Assembly (NCBI GenBank): GCA_002304945.1
Contig: DBPQ01000072.1
Coordinates: 1 to 6,007 of the forward strand
Reading direction: 5' to 3'
Length of the DNA stretch: 6,007 nucleotides
Origin: Actinomycetales bacterium UBA1416
GTDB taxonomy: Bacteria; Actinomycetota; Actinomycetes; Actinomycetales; Actinomycetaceae
A program made the position numbers and the translations under genes. Positions 5,227 to 6,007 of this stretch are shown here, one piece after another. The first letter of the stretch is position 1. Each line of letters starts with the position of its first letter. The notes under the pieces were generated by a model, which worked only from the letters and a program-made list of their open reading frames with translations, was not told where the DNA came from and did not search any database.

Positions 5227-6007
5227 GGACGGCGCATCACGGCGACGGCGTGGGGGCCGAGCGCGACCACGCCGTCCCCGCCCACCGTGACGTCGCCGAA
5301 CGCGAGGGCTGTGCTCACCCCGGCGGGTTCCCGCACTGTGCGGCCCTCGGTACCGGGGACCACGATGACGGACAGGGGTCCGCGGACCATGCGGAACCAG
5401 CCGTCGCCATGGTCGACCTCGGGCAGCTGATGGGCGCTGCCGTCGCCGAACTCGCGGCGCAGCGCGATGAGGTCGCGGTGCCAGGCGAGCATCGCCGCGT
5501 GGTCCGGGTCCTCCAGCTCCTCCCAGGGCAGCCTGGAGGCGTGGAACGTGGCGGGATCCTGGGGGCTGGGCACCTCCACGTCACCGCCGTAGAGATCCTC
5601 CCAGCCGTGGCCCGCGAACTCCTCCTTGCGGCCCTCCACGACCAGGTCGGCGAGATCGGGGCCGTGGTCGGTGAAGAACTGGAACGGGGAACGCGTGGCC
5701 CACTCCTGGCCCTGGAACACCATGGGGGAGAACGGCGAGAGGAGCAGCAGGGCGGCGCCGCCGGCCACCGTTCCCGGGGCGAGGCGGGACTCGGGCCGAT
5801 CGCCGAGCGCCCGGTTGCCGATCTGGTCGTGGTTCTCGGTGAAGGTGACGAACCGGCGCCGGTCGACGTCGTCGGGAACCGGGCGTCCCCAGTCGCGGCC
5901 CCGGAAGGTGGAGTGGCCGCCGTCGTGGACGAACACGTGCCGCAGCGCGTGGGCGAGCACCTCGGCGCTGCCGAAGTCCACGTAGTAGCCGAAGGTCTCC
6001 CCGGTCA
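5223..6007 (-). CDS. treZ: Malto-oligosyltrehalose trehalohydrolase (TreZ), C-terminal part
   Basis: The visible 260 residues are the C-terminal part of a GH13 enzyme. TreZ releases trehalose from maltooligosyl-trehalose made by TreY, the glycogen-to-trehalose route in the cytoplasm. The reading frame runs off the right edge, beginning TGETFGYYVDFGS. The internal GTG at 5981 is therefore not taken as the start. The TFTENHDQIGNRA segment (visible 54-66) is the conserved GH13 region holding the third active-site carboxylate, Asp60 in visible numbering. FQGQEW (97-102) and SPFQFFTDHG (106-115) are TreZ signatures, and a C-terminal beta-rich domain follows from about 205. The usual family length is near 560-600 residues, so a little under half is present, and the nucleophile and acid/base residues lie outside. 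Genes such as treY and treX would be expected further right on this strand. Convergent overlap with the ligase is described separately. Confidence 0.92.
   Translation of the reverse strand, partial: TGETFGYYVDFGSAEVLAHALRHVFVHDGGHSTFRGRDWGRPVPDDVDRRRFVTFTENHDQIGNRALGDRPESRLAPGTVAGGAALLLLSPFSPMVFQGQEWATRSPFQFFTDHGPDLADLVVEGRKEEFAGHGWEDLYGGDVEVPSPQDPATFHASRLPWEELEDPDHAAMLAWHRDLIALRREFGDGSAHQLPEVDHGDGWFRMVRGPLSVIVVPGTEGRTVREPAGVSTALAFGDVTVGGDGVVALGPHAVAVMRRP

Noticed and set aside
6001..6007. The last seven bases (CCGGTCA) equal the first seven of the window, which could hint at a circular molecule
   Set aside because: Seven bases are too few in GC-rich DNA, and the gene content is chromosomal housekeeping. 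I treat it as chance.
1..6007. A possible new defence system, mobile element, CRISPR array or RNA gene
   Set aside because: All coding sequences belong to recognisable metabolic, RNA-processing or cell-wall families. No spaced repeat array, transposase, integrase, toxin or tRNA-like structure was found on either strand.

Overview
This window looks like chromosomal housekeeping DNA from a very GC-rich actinobacterium. GTG starts, short or absent 5' leaders, a DUF3000 gene joined to an RNase D gene, and a TreZ-type trehalose gene all fit Actinomycetota. A Micrococcales-like lineage is my best guess, because the window also holds an Asl-type ATP-grasp ligase of the kind used to build peptidoglycan cross-bridges. 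I cannot name a species. No tRNA, rRNA, CRISPR array, insertion sequence or phage gene is visible.

Layout from left to right. (1) Positions 20-2047, minus strand: a complete two-domain fatty acid beta-oxidation enzyme (enoyl-CoA hydratase plus 3-hydroxyacyl-CoA dehydrogenase, FadB-like). Its stop codon lies inside a perfect 15-bp tandem duplication. (2) Positions 2048-2144: a 97-bp spacer with a Shine-Dalgarno, a -10-like box and two inverted repeats. (3) Positions 2145-3335, minus: ribonuclease D with a DEDDy exonuclease domain and HRDC region. It overlaps by 4 nt with (4) positions 3332-3901, minus: a DUF3000 protein. (5) Positions 3902-3987: an 86-bp divergent promoter region. The DUF3000 transcript looks leaderless, while the opposite gene has a strong Shine-Dalgarno. 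(6) Positions 3988-5226, plus: an ATP-grasp ligase resembling D-aspartate ligase (Asl). (7) Positions 5223-6007, minus: the C-terminal part of malto-oligosyltrehalose trehalohydrolase (TreZ), cut by the window edge. It converges on the ligase gene, and both stop codons lie within one CTAG.

How the genes relate: DUF3000 and RNase D form a tight, translationally coupled pair. The FadB-like gene follows on the same strand but seems to have its own promoter. The ligase stands alone on the plus strand between two minus-strand blocks and probably acts in peptidoglycan precursor modification. TreZ is probably the end of a trehalose operon lying to the right. I found no evidence of an undescribed multi-gene system. 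The most interesting points are the Asl-like ligase of unknown acceptor and amino acid, the duplicated stop codon of the FadB-like gene, the shared-stop convergence, and the leaderless start of DUF3000.
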